Assembly: GCA_020832965.1 (NCBI GenBank)
Contig: JAJHRM010000116.1
Span: 1 to 7,759, forward strand
Length of the DNA: 7,759 nucleotides
Reading direction: 5' to 3'
Origin: Thermofilum sp.
GTDB taxonomy: Archaea; Thermoproteota; Thermoprotei; Thermofilales; Thermofilaceae
Under the pieces are notes generated by a model. That model saw nothing but the letters and a program-made list of their open reading frames with translations, made no database searches and was not told where the DNA came from. Below, piece after piece: positions 1 to 5,262 of the stretch. Positions within the stretch are counted from its first letter, which is position 1; each line of letters begins with the position of its first letter. The translations under genes were made by a program, and so were the position numbers.

Positions 1-46
1 CTAAAAGAACGCTCTTCCCATAAAGGGCAAAACTAAAACAGCACTC

Positions 47-66
47 ATAAAAAGAAAATAAAATTT
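47..66 (-). terminator. T-rich terminator after the zinc-ribbon gene
   Basis: Read on the minus strand, this stretch, about 40-60 bases past the stop codon at 107-109, is a run of T tracts broken by single A or C bases. Archaeal RNA polymerase commonly stops at such U-rich tracts without a hairpin, and I see no strong stem beside it. The placement fits termination of the gene at 107-1447. The remaining bases of 1-106 hold no gene that I can see. Confidence 0.45.
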
Positions 67-106
67 ACATCAAAATGCATACGTTTTAATAATCACCCTC
101 AATACT

Positions 107-1447
107 TTACTCTAGCTTTGCGCCACATCTCCAGCAATACCTTGCACCCGGCTCCACAGGAGCACCACAGCGGGGGCAATGGCCTATGTGCATCATTCTT
201 TTCCTTTCAATGTACTCAGGATGACCTGTTTCCCTTTCTTGTTTCATCATGCTTTTTCTTGTTAGGACTGGGTGTTTATTGAGAGCGGGGATAAAGTATC
301 TGTCTAAGTTGGTAATGAACTCCTTCATGAACTTTTCTTTGGAAATTGGCGAATCCACAAGTCTAATATTTTCGTCGTATTCTCTACTTGCTTCAAGTTG
401 CAATCGATTTAGTATATCCTTAATTATTTGCTCTAGTTCTTCAACCGATGATGCATATATAGCATAAGTTTCCCGGAGAGGTTTCGACACACGTAGGAAA
501 TAGGTATAGTAGATGGCATAATTTTCATCGGGAAGGTGATGTATAATCTGAGCTTCTTTGAGTGATGATAGAACTTTACGACAAATATTTATCATGGAAA
601 TTCTGTATTCATTCCCAACAATCGTGCCTATTGTTATAAGAGAGCGCTCTCCCTCTCCCTGAGATGTATCGAACTTGAAGAAAGCTGTCCATACTTTTTG
701 TTGCTCATCGTACTGATACCATAATTTTGGTATTTCAAGGCGTATTTTAGACCTTAAAGCCAGATTTGGGATATAAAAGCCACATTTTGGGCAATGATCT
801 TCATGCGCGTAAACTTTTTCAGAGCATACCGGGCAGTTAATAAGTAAAAGTGGTTTTTCAGAAATAATATACTTTCCATCTTCTTTCCTAGAAATCCACC
901 CTTTATTCTCGCATAATTTTAATGCTTCACCGAGTATGATAGGGTCATATTCCTTTAAATATGAGCTTGTAGAATCTAGTTCATCATCTGCATTCCATAA
1001 TAGTCGTGCAGCACATACATACACAGGTTTAAGAAGTTCCTCAAAAAATTCAATTTGTTTATTCGGATCCATTAAGTCTTTAAAGGGGTAACAACATAAA
1101 CTTTTATCGAAGGAAACATAAGAAGAGCCATCCAGGCTCTCCTCATAAGATACAGTTTTACATACGCCACTGTATAGAATGGATTCATCTATAGGAGCCC
1201 ATGGAAACCGTTTCCTTAGAAGATGAATGAGTTTTTCCATCTGTGAAAAAAGCATTGAGTGAACTTCTGCTGCATAACTTTTAGCATCAAAGAAAAGTCC
1301 ACTCTCCCTTATATACCATTGTTGATCTGGTGAGTATCTTTTGCCTTTTCTTCGAAATTCGTATTCTATCCCATCTATCATAGACTTTAGAGTAGCTGCT
1401 TCTCTTTTGATTTGTAAAATAAGTTCATCGCTCTCTGCAGCATACAT
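107..1447 (-). CDS. Protein with two CxxC zinc ribbons, function unknown
   Basis: A 446-residue protein of no family I recognise. Two four-cysteine zinc ribbons are visible, both spaced C-x2-C-x10-C-x2-C: an internal one at C205/C208/C219/C222 and a C-terminal one at C424/C427/C438/C441 that forms the end of the protein. The stretch before the internal ribbon (about 168-200) could be a small winged helix ending in a beta hairpin; this is only an impression. The N-terminal 80 residues look helical, and residues 335-360 look like an amphipathic helix. I see no signal peptide or membrane segment, so it is probably cytosolic. The ATG start is supported by a TATA-like box about 29 bases upstream, suggesting a leaderless mRNA. 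The gene is far more AT-rich than all genes to its right, which suggests recent arrival or a different origin. Its last 23 residues closely match the end of the ankyrin protein at 5263-6186. The ribbons could bind nucleic acid or protein; neither is shown. Confidence 0.85.
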   Translation of the reverse strand: MYAAESDELILQIKREAATLKSMIDGIEYEFRRKGKRYSPDQQWYIRESGLFFDAKSYAAEVHSMLFSQMEKLIHLLRKRFPWAPIDESILYSGVCKTVSYEESLDGSSYVSFDKSLCCYPFKDLMDPNKQIEFFEELLKPVYVCAARLLWNADDELDSTSSYLKEYDPIILGEALKLCENKGWISRKEDGKYIISEKPLLLINCPVCSEKVYAHEDHCPKCGFYIPNLALRSKIRLEIPKLWYQYDEQQKVWTAFFKFDTSQGEGERSLITIGTIVGNEYRISMINICRKVLSSLKEAQIIHHLPDENYAIYYTYFLRVSKPLRETYAIYASSVEELEQIIKDILNRLQLEASREYDENIRLVDSPISKEKFMKEFITNLDRYFIPALNKHPVLTRKSMMKQERETGHPEYIERKRMMHIGHCPRCGAPVEPGARYCWRCGAKLE

Positions 1448-1472
1448 ACTGTAAGATTTTTAGCTTTGCAGC

Positions 1473-1480
1473 TATAAAAA
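1473..1480 (-). promoter_or_regulatory. TATA-like box for the zinc-ribbon gene
   Basis: On the minus strand this reads TTTTTATA, centred about 29 bases before the ATG at 1447. Archaeal transcription usually starts about 25 bases after the TATA box, so the start site would fall within a few bases of the ATG and the mRNA would be leaderless or nearly so. The bases between box and ATG contain no Shine-Dalgarno-like GGTGA or GGAGG, which agrees with that. Confidence 0.5.
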
Positions 1481-1482
1481 TT

Positions 1483-1668
1483 TTGCGAGGCGGGCAGCAT
1501 GCAGCCTCTCTAGGCGAGCTGAGGGAGCTTGCGAAAAGAGGAAAGAGAGAGCGGAAGAACTCGAGGAAAAAACCCAGCAACTTCTACATAGAGTACACCT
1601 TCTCTACGGGCGGCATCCGCAAAAGAACCCTTCTAAAAGTCTACGCGCGCGGTGCTAGGCTGGATTGA
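1483..1668 (+). pseudogene. Small basic reading frame, possible gene tail
   Basis: An open frame of 61 codons with a TTG as the only start-like codon near its head and a TGA stop at 1666-1668. The frame stays open upstream into the AT-rich block as far as 1423, with no good start. The product would be very basic in its middle (K/R-rich, about residues 17-31) and then beta-like, with a YIEYTFSTGG segment. I do not recognise it. The GC-rich composition begins almost exactly where this frame becomes plausible, so it may be the 3' end of a gene whose front was replaced by the AT-rich block. It could also be a chance frame or a real small protein. The rest of 1448-1718 holds only the promoter of the leftward gene and a short leader. 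Confidence 0.25.
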
Positions 1669-1718
1669 GTAGTAATGCGATTAGAGATTTTTGGATCCGA
1701 TACTGAGCAGCGCGCGAT

Positions 1719-2216
1719 ATGCATAAATATTACAAACCATTAAAAGGATTTGTGGGCGCGTTAACGCTCTCCGCCGCGTTCGCGCTAGGCTTCCTCTACG
1801 GTCGGAGAGCGAAGGCTGTGGAGGTTCAAGTCCCCCCGAAGATTGTTTACCTCCCTGTTTCGAGAGTTGAGGATTACGCGTCGAGCTCGACCAGCGACCT
1901 CCCCCTGCCGGCTTTACCAGCTCCAGTTTTAGACGAGGTTTTAAGGAAGGCTGAAGAGCTGTATGTGCTCTTGAAGGAGCGGGAAGACTGCGTTTGGGCG
2001 CTCTCTCAAGCTTCAAAGCTTCTCAACGAGAAGAGGATTTCGCCCGCAACCTACAGGGAGGTGACGTGGAGGCACATGAGGAGGCTCGCCGAGCTCTCCG
2101 AGAGAGTTGAAAAGCTATCGGATGAGCTCCGCGAAGCGGTGAAAAAAGCCTCTCTCGAGGCGCGGAAAACCGCTGAAGCGCAAGCGGCAGCGCGGATCGG
2201 ATCTAGCACCGTGTAG
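1719..2216 (+). CDS. Small membrane-anchored helical protein
   Basis: A 165-residue protein. A basic N-terminus (HKYYKPLK) is followed by one hydrophobic helix at about residues 10-28, then RR, which looks like an uncleaved signal anchor. Residues 32-68 form a Val/Pro/Ser-rich linker. Residues 68-160 are strongly helical and charged, with leucine-heptad character at 120-145 typical of a coiled coil. The single cysteine is C91. I recognise no family. The topology is uncertain: the positive residues flank both ends of the helix. The ATG at 1719 is the first start that keeps the whole anchor, and no clear Shine-Dalgarno is seen before it. The gene faces the kinase gene with only 27 bases between the two stop codons, so the pair converges rather than forming an operon. 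The opposite strand also has an open frame here, but the anchor-plus-coil pattern makes the plus strand the real one. Confidence 0.7.
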   Translation: MHKYYKPLKGFVGALTLSAAFALGFLYGRRAKAVEVQVPPKIVYLPVSRVEDYASSSTSDLPLPALPAPVLDEVLRKAEELYVLLKEREDCVWALSQASKLLNEKRISPATYREVTWRHMRRLAELSERVEKLSDELREAVKKASLEARKTAEAQAAARIGSSTV

Positions 2217-2243
2217 CATCGATGTGCTCGCCGCTTTACCCTG

Positions 2244-4157
2244 CTACGCCTTGTGCGGCGCTAGCATAGAAGAAAGCGCTTCTTTCACTTCCACGGCGCT
2301 AGGTCTCTCGCTAGGATTCGGTTTGAGGCATTCGAGTATGAGCTTGTCGATCTCTCTGCCACCCGTAGGCTTATACGCGAAGCTTCCCCTCTCCCACTTC
2401 GCGACAGCCTCCATGTACGATACATCGTCGGGTGGGAAGAGAGGAGACCCCGTTATAGCTTCGTACATGCTTAAAGCTAAGGACCACACGTCGCTTTCAG
2501 GTCCACCCCTCCCCCGCTGCTGTAGTTGCTCCGGTGCCGCGTAACCGTACGTTATAGGGGTTGGTGTTTTCGATACCGCAGCGATGAGCCTCGCTGAGCC
2601 GAAATCCGCGAGCTTCGGTATTTTATCTCCAGCGAACAGGATGTTTGAGGGTTTCACGTCGTTATGCGAGTAGCCGAGCTCGTGCAACCTAGTTAGGGCG
2701 TCGGCAATTTGGACGAAGACTTCAACAGCCGTCTTAACGTCTAAGGGTTTCACCTCGATAGCGTCAGCAAGTGACCCGCCCTCGCAGTACTCAAACGCAA
2801 GGGCAGGGGGATCCGGCTTCATTGGCTCGGGAAAGTAAACTCCTTCAAGCTTAACTATATTCGGGTGGTTAAGCTCGGAAACCCTTTTCAAAACTTCAGC
2901 CTCCTTCTTGAAGGCTCTTAACTCTTCATCTCTCCAAAATGTAGCTCTTCCAGGAGGTCTTCCTGAAAAGATGAATTCTAGAAGCCAATCTTTCGGTATT
3001 TTCAACACGTACATCTTGGAACTCTTCACCCCGATGAGTGCGCTCGCCTGCCCTCCCGAAGTCAAGTAAGCTTCGCACTTGAAGCCGTGAACAGTTAAAG
3101 GATCGCGCAGGGACCGCGGCCGAGGAGGATTAAGTTTGACCCCTGCGACAGGCATTCCTATAAAGGGGGTTTTTCGCGAAGCCCAGCTCCTAATCAACCT
3201 AGCCATATCTCTGTGGCCGCTCCACTCAGCAACTTCTGCCGGTGTTCTACCTAAGGAATCCCTAGCTGTAGGATCCGCCCCGCTCTCAAGGAGGAGCTTC
3301 ACAAGATCCTCGTAGCCCTCATTAGCTGCTATGTGCAGTGGAGTCACCTCCGAAGCCGGTAAGAGCCCACCATCAGGCGCGATGTAAAGATGTTTGCACT
3401 TCGCGTTAGGGTCCGCCCCGCTTTCTAGCAGGAGCCTAACGAAATCTATGCGGTTATTTGAAACCGCTGCATGCAAGGGTGTCCTGCCGCCTTTGTCTTT
3501 CATGTTTACATCCGCACCGCTTTTTATCAAAAGTTTAGCTTCGCGCATATACGTTTCAGGTTGTTCACTGTCGCTCCCCAACGGTACGACAGGGAACGAC
3601 GGGTGTCCCTCAAACGCCGAGATGTGAAGTGGCGTGTAGCCACCATTATCTTTAGCGTTGGGATCGGCACCATGTCTGAGAAGGAACTCGATGAGCTTTT
3701 CATAACCGTAGTCGACAGCGTAGTGCAGTGGCGTTAAACCGTAATTGTCAGGTGCGTTCACGTCTGCTCCGCTTTCCACTAGAAGCTTCACGATATCCAA
3801 GCGGCCGTCTTTGACTGCGTGATGCAAAGGGGTTCGCCCCTTCTCATCCCTAACGTTGGGGTCAGCCCCCTCCTTCAGCAACTTTTTCACTGATTTAACA
3901 TCGCCACTTATAACGGCCCGCGCGATGGCTGGCGTCAACAGCTCTTCCGGTACTTTAAACTCGGGTTTCAGCAGGACGATGTCTTTAGCGGCTGCAACAT
4001 CGCTCCACGGGATCTCCAGCGTTCTACCTGATGGTGTTCTCACGATGAGGAAGGGTAGTGTTTCGCCGATTTTGAAGCCGAAGTCTACGACTTCGCCGAT
4101 GCGGCGGGCGTCTTGAGCGTACACTTGCTTCCCCTCAAGGCAAGGGGGGATACCCAT
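2244..4157 (-). CDS. PRC-barrel / ankyrin / Ser-Thr protein kinase fusion
   Basis: A 637-residue multidomain kinase, numbered here from the ATG at 4157. Residues 5-70 match a PRC-barrel (LEGKQVYAQDARRIGEVVDF, then strands ending in EIPWSDV). Residues 72-330 hold about seven ankyrin repeats with the usual TPLHxA and GADxN signatures; two repeats carry long loop insertions, at about 185-205 and 254-271. Residues 358-630 are a eukaryotic-type protein kinase: a degenerate Gly-rich loop near 365-370, ATP-site lysine K386 (VLKIPK), helix-C glutamate E419, catalytic loop HNDVKPSN (D500, K502, N505), DFG at 518-520, APE at 541-543, D556 in SDVWSLA and R618 in ERPSA. All catalytic residues are present, so it should be active toward Ser/Thr. 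The catalytic loop has Asn where HRD has Arg. I see no membrane helix. A TTG at 4184 would add nine residues, but the ATG places the barrel at the N-terminus and lies about 33 bases after a TATA-like sequence. The substrate is unknown; the ankyrins presumably recruit partners. Confidence 0.92.
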   Translation of the reverse strand: MGIPPCLEGKQVYAQDARRIGEVVDFGFKIGETLPFLIVRTPSGRTLEIPWSDVAAAKDIVLLKPEFKVPEELLTPAIARAVISGDVKSVKKLLKEGADPNVRDEKGRTPLHHAVKDGRLDIVKLLVESGADVNAPDNYGLTPLHYAVDYGYEKLIEFLLRHGADPNAKDNGGYTPLHISAFEGHPSFPVVPLGSDSEQPETYMREAKLLIKSGADVNMKDKGGRTPLHAAVSNNRIDFVRLLLESGADPNAKCKHLYIAPDGGLLPASEVTPLHIAANEGYEDLVKLLLESGADPTARDSLGRTPAEVAEWSGHRDMARLIRSWASRKTPFIGMPVAGVKLNPPRPRSLRDPLTVHGFKCEAYLTSGGQASALIGVKSSKMYVLKIPKDWLLEFIFSGRPPGRATFWRDEELRAFKKEAEVLKRVSELNHPNIVKLEGVYFPEPMKPDPPALAFEYCEGGSLADAIEVKPLDVKTAVEVFVQIADALTRLHELGYSHNDVKPSNILFAGDKIPKLADFGSARLIAAVSKTPTPITYGYAAPEQLQQRGRGGPESDVWSLALSMYEAITGSPLFPPDDVSYMEAVAKWERGSFAYKPTGGREIDKLILECLKPNPSERPSAVEVKEALSSMLAPHKA

Positions 4158-4186
4158 CTTTATCGTTGGCGAGGACGGATCCAAGC

Positions 4187-4194
4187 TAATTAAG
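4187..4194 (-). promoter_or_regulatory. Weak TATA-like box for the kinase gene
   Basis: An AT-only stretch (TAATTA core; CTTAATTA on the minus strand) in an otherwise GC-rich region, centred about 33 bases before the ATG at 4157. The implied leader is only a few bases. It sits inside the end of the vapC stump. The kinase may instead be read through from the vapB promoter, since both genes point the same way. Confidence 0.3.
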
Positions 4195-4279
4195 GTGCCG
4201 CACCGATCACCATCTTTATCGCATTTAGCGCGCGCTGCAGCACAACCTTAGCTATGGAAGAGGCGTCAACGGCTATCAC
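4190..4279 (-). pseudogene. vapC: Truncated VapC toxin (PIN domain N-terminus only)
   Basis: A frame starting at GTG (4279-4277) and overlapping the last codons of vapB by 14 bases. It encodes VIAVDASSIAKVVLQ, the characteristic first strand and helix of a VapC PIN-domain ribonuclease, including the first catalytic aspartate (residue 5). It then runs through 14 more residues to a TAA at 4190-4192, giving 29 residues against about 130 for the family. The later acidic residues of the PIN active site are absent and I find no continuation in other frames, because the kinase gene begins at once. The overlapping start and vapB-vapC order are standard for this toxin-antitoxin family. The toxin is therefore inactive, and the antitoxin gene before it is an orphan. 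The frame identity is clear; the cause of the truncation is not. Confidence 0.7.
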
Positions 4280-4487
4280 GATCCTCCCTCACAGCCTTCC
4301 CGGCGAAACTCCGCTCGACGCCTTCAGTCTCCCTTAGAACGGTGATGGCATCCTCGAGCCTCCTCCTCCTGAGCTCCTCGTCCACGCGGCGTGCTATGAA
4401 CCTCCTAATCTCCTCGCCCCAGTTTACATCGAGCTTCTCCATCGCCTCCTTCAGCTCCCGAGGAATCCTAACTGTAATCACCTCCAT
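4266..4487 (-). CDS. vapB: VapB-type RHH antitoxin, orphaned
   Basis: A 73-residue protein from the ATG at 4487, starting MEVITVRIPRELKEAMEKL, the usual N-terminus of archaeal ribbon-helix-helix VapB antitoxins. The beta strand (VITVRI) binds DNA as a dimer, and the two helices (about 10-18 and 22-40) complete the fold. The charged C-terminus ending REDRDSR is also typical and normally wraps around the VapC toxin. An upstream ATG at 4523 would add 12 residues. I prefer 4487 because it gives the family start and is preceded by AGGGTG, a fair ribosome site three bases from the ATG. In a normal locus VapB neutralises VapC and represses its own operon. Here the toxin gene is reduced to a stump, so VapB may act only as a regulator, inhibit another VapC, or be decaying. 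Confidence 0.8.
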   Translation of the reverse strand: MEVITVRIPRELKEAMEKLDVNWGEEIRRFIARRVDEELRRRRLEDAITVLRETEGVERSFAGKAVREDRDSR

Positions 4488-4736
4488 CTGCACCCTTGTA
4501 TGACGTTTTGCAATACGAGGCATAAAGAGCTTTCTATAGCGCTAAGAGTGCGGACCTAGCAATGAGGAAACTCGAGATAGATCCCTAAGGCATAACGTTT
4601 ACCTGAAGGCTTAAACCGAAGAAAAGGATGTATGAAGCTCAGAGCCCTTCAACAGAGCGCGTGTGAGTACCTTTCCCCCGGGTTCTCGCATGCGATACTG
4701 CTAATGTAGCGGCATAACGTGCTCAGCTACTGCACG
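4488..4736. other. Gene-poor spacer upstream of vapB
   Basis: About 250 bases between vapB and the sufBD-like remnant. Both strands have only very short frames (for example 8 codons from ATG at 4562) with no recognisable product. A minus-strand TATA-like CTATAGAAA lies at about 4532-4539; counting 25 bases on, transcription would start near 4512 and give a short leader carrying the AGGGTG ribosome site before the vapB ATG at 4487. A 10-base sequence, ggcataacgt, occurs at 4589-4598 and again at 4711-4720. I see no tRNA, no CRISPR and no transposon ends. Confidence 0.4.
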
Positions 4737-4751
4737 CTAGCCTGTAGCGTG
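4733..4751. repeat. Perfect 7-bp inverted repeat at the end of the sufBD-like remnant
   Basis: CACGCTA, a five-base loop GCCTG, then TAGCGTG. The stem covers the TAG stop (4737-4739) of the remnant's last frame. It could fold in the RNA as a hairpin at the 3' end of the message, but no T-run follows on the minus strand, so it is not a typical terminator. Confidence 0.45.
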
Positions 4752-4904
4752 TCTCACTATGTAGTCGATGACTCCTCTGACCTCAGGACGTAGGGGCTCC
4801 GGGAGGGCTTTTTTCTCCTCGGCTGAGAAGGCCCCGAGCAGGAGGGCTCCGACCTCCTCTGTGATGCCCTTGGACATCAAGTACTCAGCTTTCTTACCGG
4901 CCAT
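4737..4904 (-). pseudogene. SufB/SufD-like gene remnant, C-terminal piece
   Basis: A 55-codon frame from ATG at 4904-4902 to TAG at 4737-4739. The product begins MAGKKAEYLMSKGITEE and runs through a helix to LPEPLRPEVRGVIDYIVRH. The YLMSKGITEE segment followed by a short helix matches the conserved C-terminal tail of SufB/SufD scaffold proteins (typically YLMSRGLSEEEA), which in the Suf system help assemble iron-sulfur clusters with the ATPase SufC. It continues the homology of the frame at 4904-5134 but in the -1 frame. Its ATG overlaps the previous TGA stop as TGATG, so coupled translation would be possible. Lying 3' of a broken frame and without the core fold, it is most likely non-functional. 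Its identity depends on motif recognition only. Confidence 0.6.
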
Positions 4905-5134
4905 CAGCGCGCGCCGCCGCCTATTGCTGCCTCGTGCGTGAGCTCAACCTCCTCGGCGGTAGACATAAGGAAAGGGGTCGCATCCATTCTGGACTTGGCG
5001 TCGAGAAGCATTCCCACGCGCTCGATGAGACCCTTCGCACCGCGAGCCCTTGTCCTGATAGAGCTCCTAGCAGCGCGTGCTAGGAGTAATACCGTACCAA
5101 TTGTATAGCTAGTATCATTATCAAACTTTACCAT
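4904..5134 (-). pseudogene. SufB/SufD-like gene remnant, central piece
   Basis: A 76-codon frame. From about residue 27 it reads like the end of the SufB/SufD beta-helix core: ARGAKGLIERVG, LLDAKSRMDATP, then EVELTHEAAIG. The HEAxxG motif with the preceding dxxSrxdaxP strand is a family hallmark. Residues 1-17 are AT-rich and do not look like this family, and a TGA directly precedes the ATG, so the first 200 or more residues of a normal SufB/SufD (about 300-450) are missing. The frame ends at TGA 4906-4904 just after a GGCGGCGGCGCGCGC tract, and the C-terminal homology continues in another frame at 4737-4904. No sufC is in view. I call it a 5'-truncated, frameshifted remnant; a sequencing slip in the GC repeat could explain the frameshift but not the missing 5' part. 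Confidence 0.62.
5064..5086. repeat. Perfect 9-bp inverted repeat near the sufBD breakpoint
   Basis: CTCCTAGCA, five-base loop GCGCG, then TGCTAGGAG. It lies where the SufB/SufD-like homology starts to fade (codons 17-24 of the frame at 4904-5134) and where base composition turns AT-rich. It may be a scar or hot spot of the rearrangement that removed the 5' part of the gene. It is too isolated to be called a transposon end. Confidence 0.45.
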
Positions 5135-5224
5135 TCATAGTAAAGCTCCGTTGTTTGCTGTTAAAGTCCGTAATACTGCCCCGGTATACTCCCCTGCGTG
5201 TCACACCGCTCAGGGTTAGATCTA

Positions 5225-5238
5225 GAAAAAAATTTAAG
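5225..5238 (+). promoter_or_regulatory. TATA-like box for the ankyrin/zinc-ribbon gene
   Basis: An A/T-only run (AAAAAAATTTAA core) centred about 31 bases before the ATG at 5263. The predicted transcription start lies within about six bases of the ATG, so the mRNA would be nearly leaderless. The box is flanked by an inverted pair, CTAGA at 5222-5226 and TCTAG at 5239-5243, which could be a small operator but is short enough to be chance. The stretch 5135-5262 contains nothing else I can support. Confidence 0.5.
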
Positions 5239-5262
5239 TCTAGTGCAGTGTCTTTATGCTTA

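Noticed and set aside
1681..2016. 111-codon minus-strand frame opposite the membrane protein
   Set aside because: Low-complexity Ser/Arg/Pro composition typical of an antisense shadow, while the plus strand gives a clear anchor helix and coiled coil.
2224..2544. Plus-strand frame opposite the kinase C-lobe
   Set aside because: It lies antisense to unmistakable kinase motifs and is Ser-rich with no domain.
3394..4116. Three plus-strand frames opposite the ankyrin and PRC segments
   Set aside because: They are shadows produced by the repeat structure; the minus strand carries conserved ankyrin signatures.
4589..4720. 10-bp repeat ggcataacgt at 4589 and 4711
   Set aside because: Only two copies, no flanking structure and no link to a gene; probably chance.
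4524..4760. tRNA or small RNA gene in the gap beside vapB
   Set aside because: No T-arm GTTCRA motif with matching arms and no box C/D pair at proper spacing was found on either strand.
5155..5262. TTG-started 36-residue extension of the ankyrin/zinc-ribbon protein
   Set aside because: It has no ankyrin character, contains the TATA-like run, and the ATG at 5263 leads straight into the ankyrin cap.
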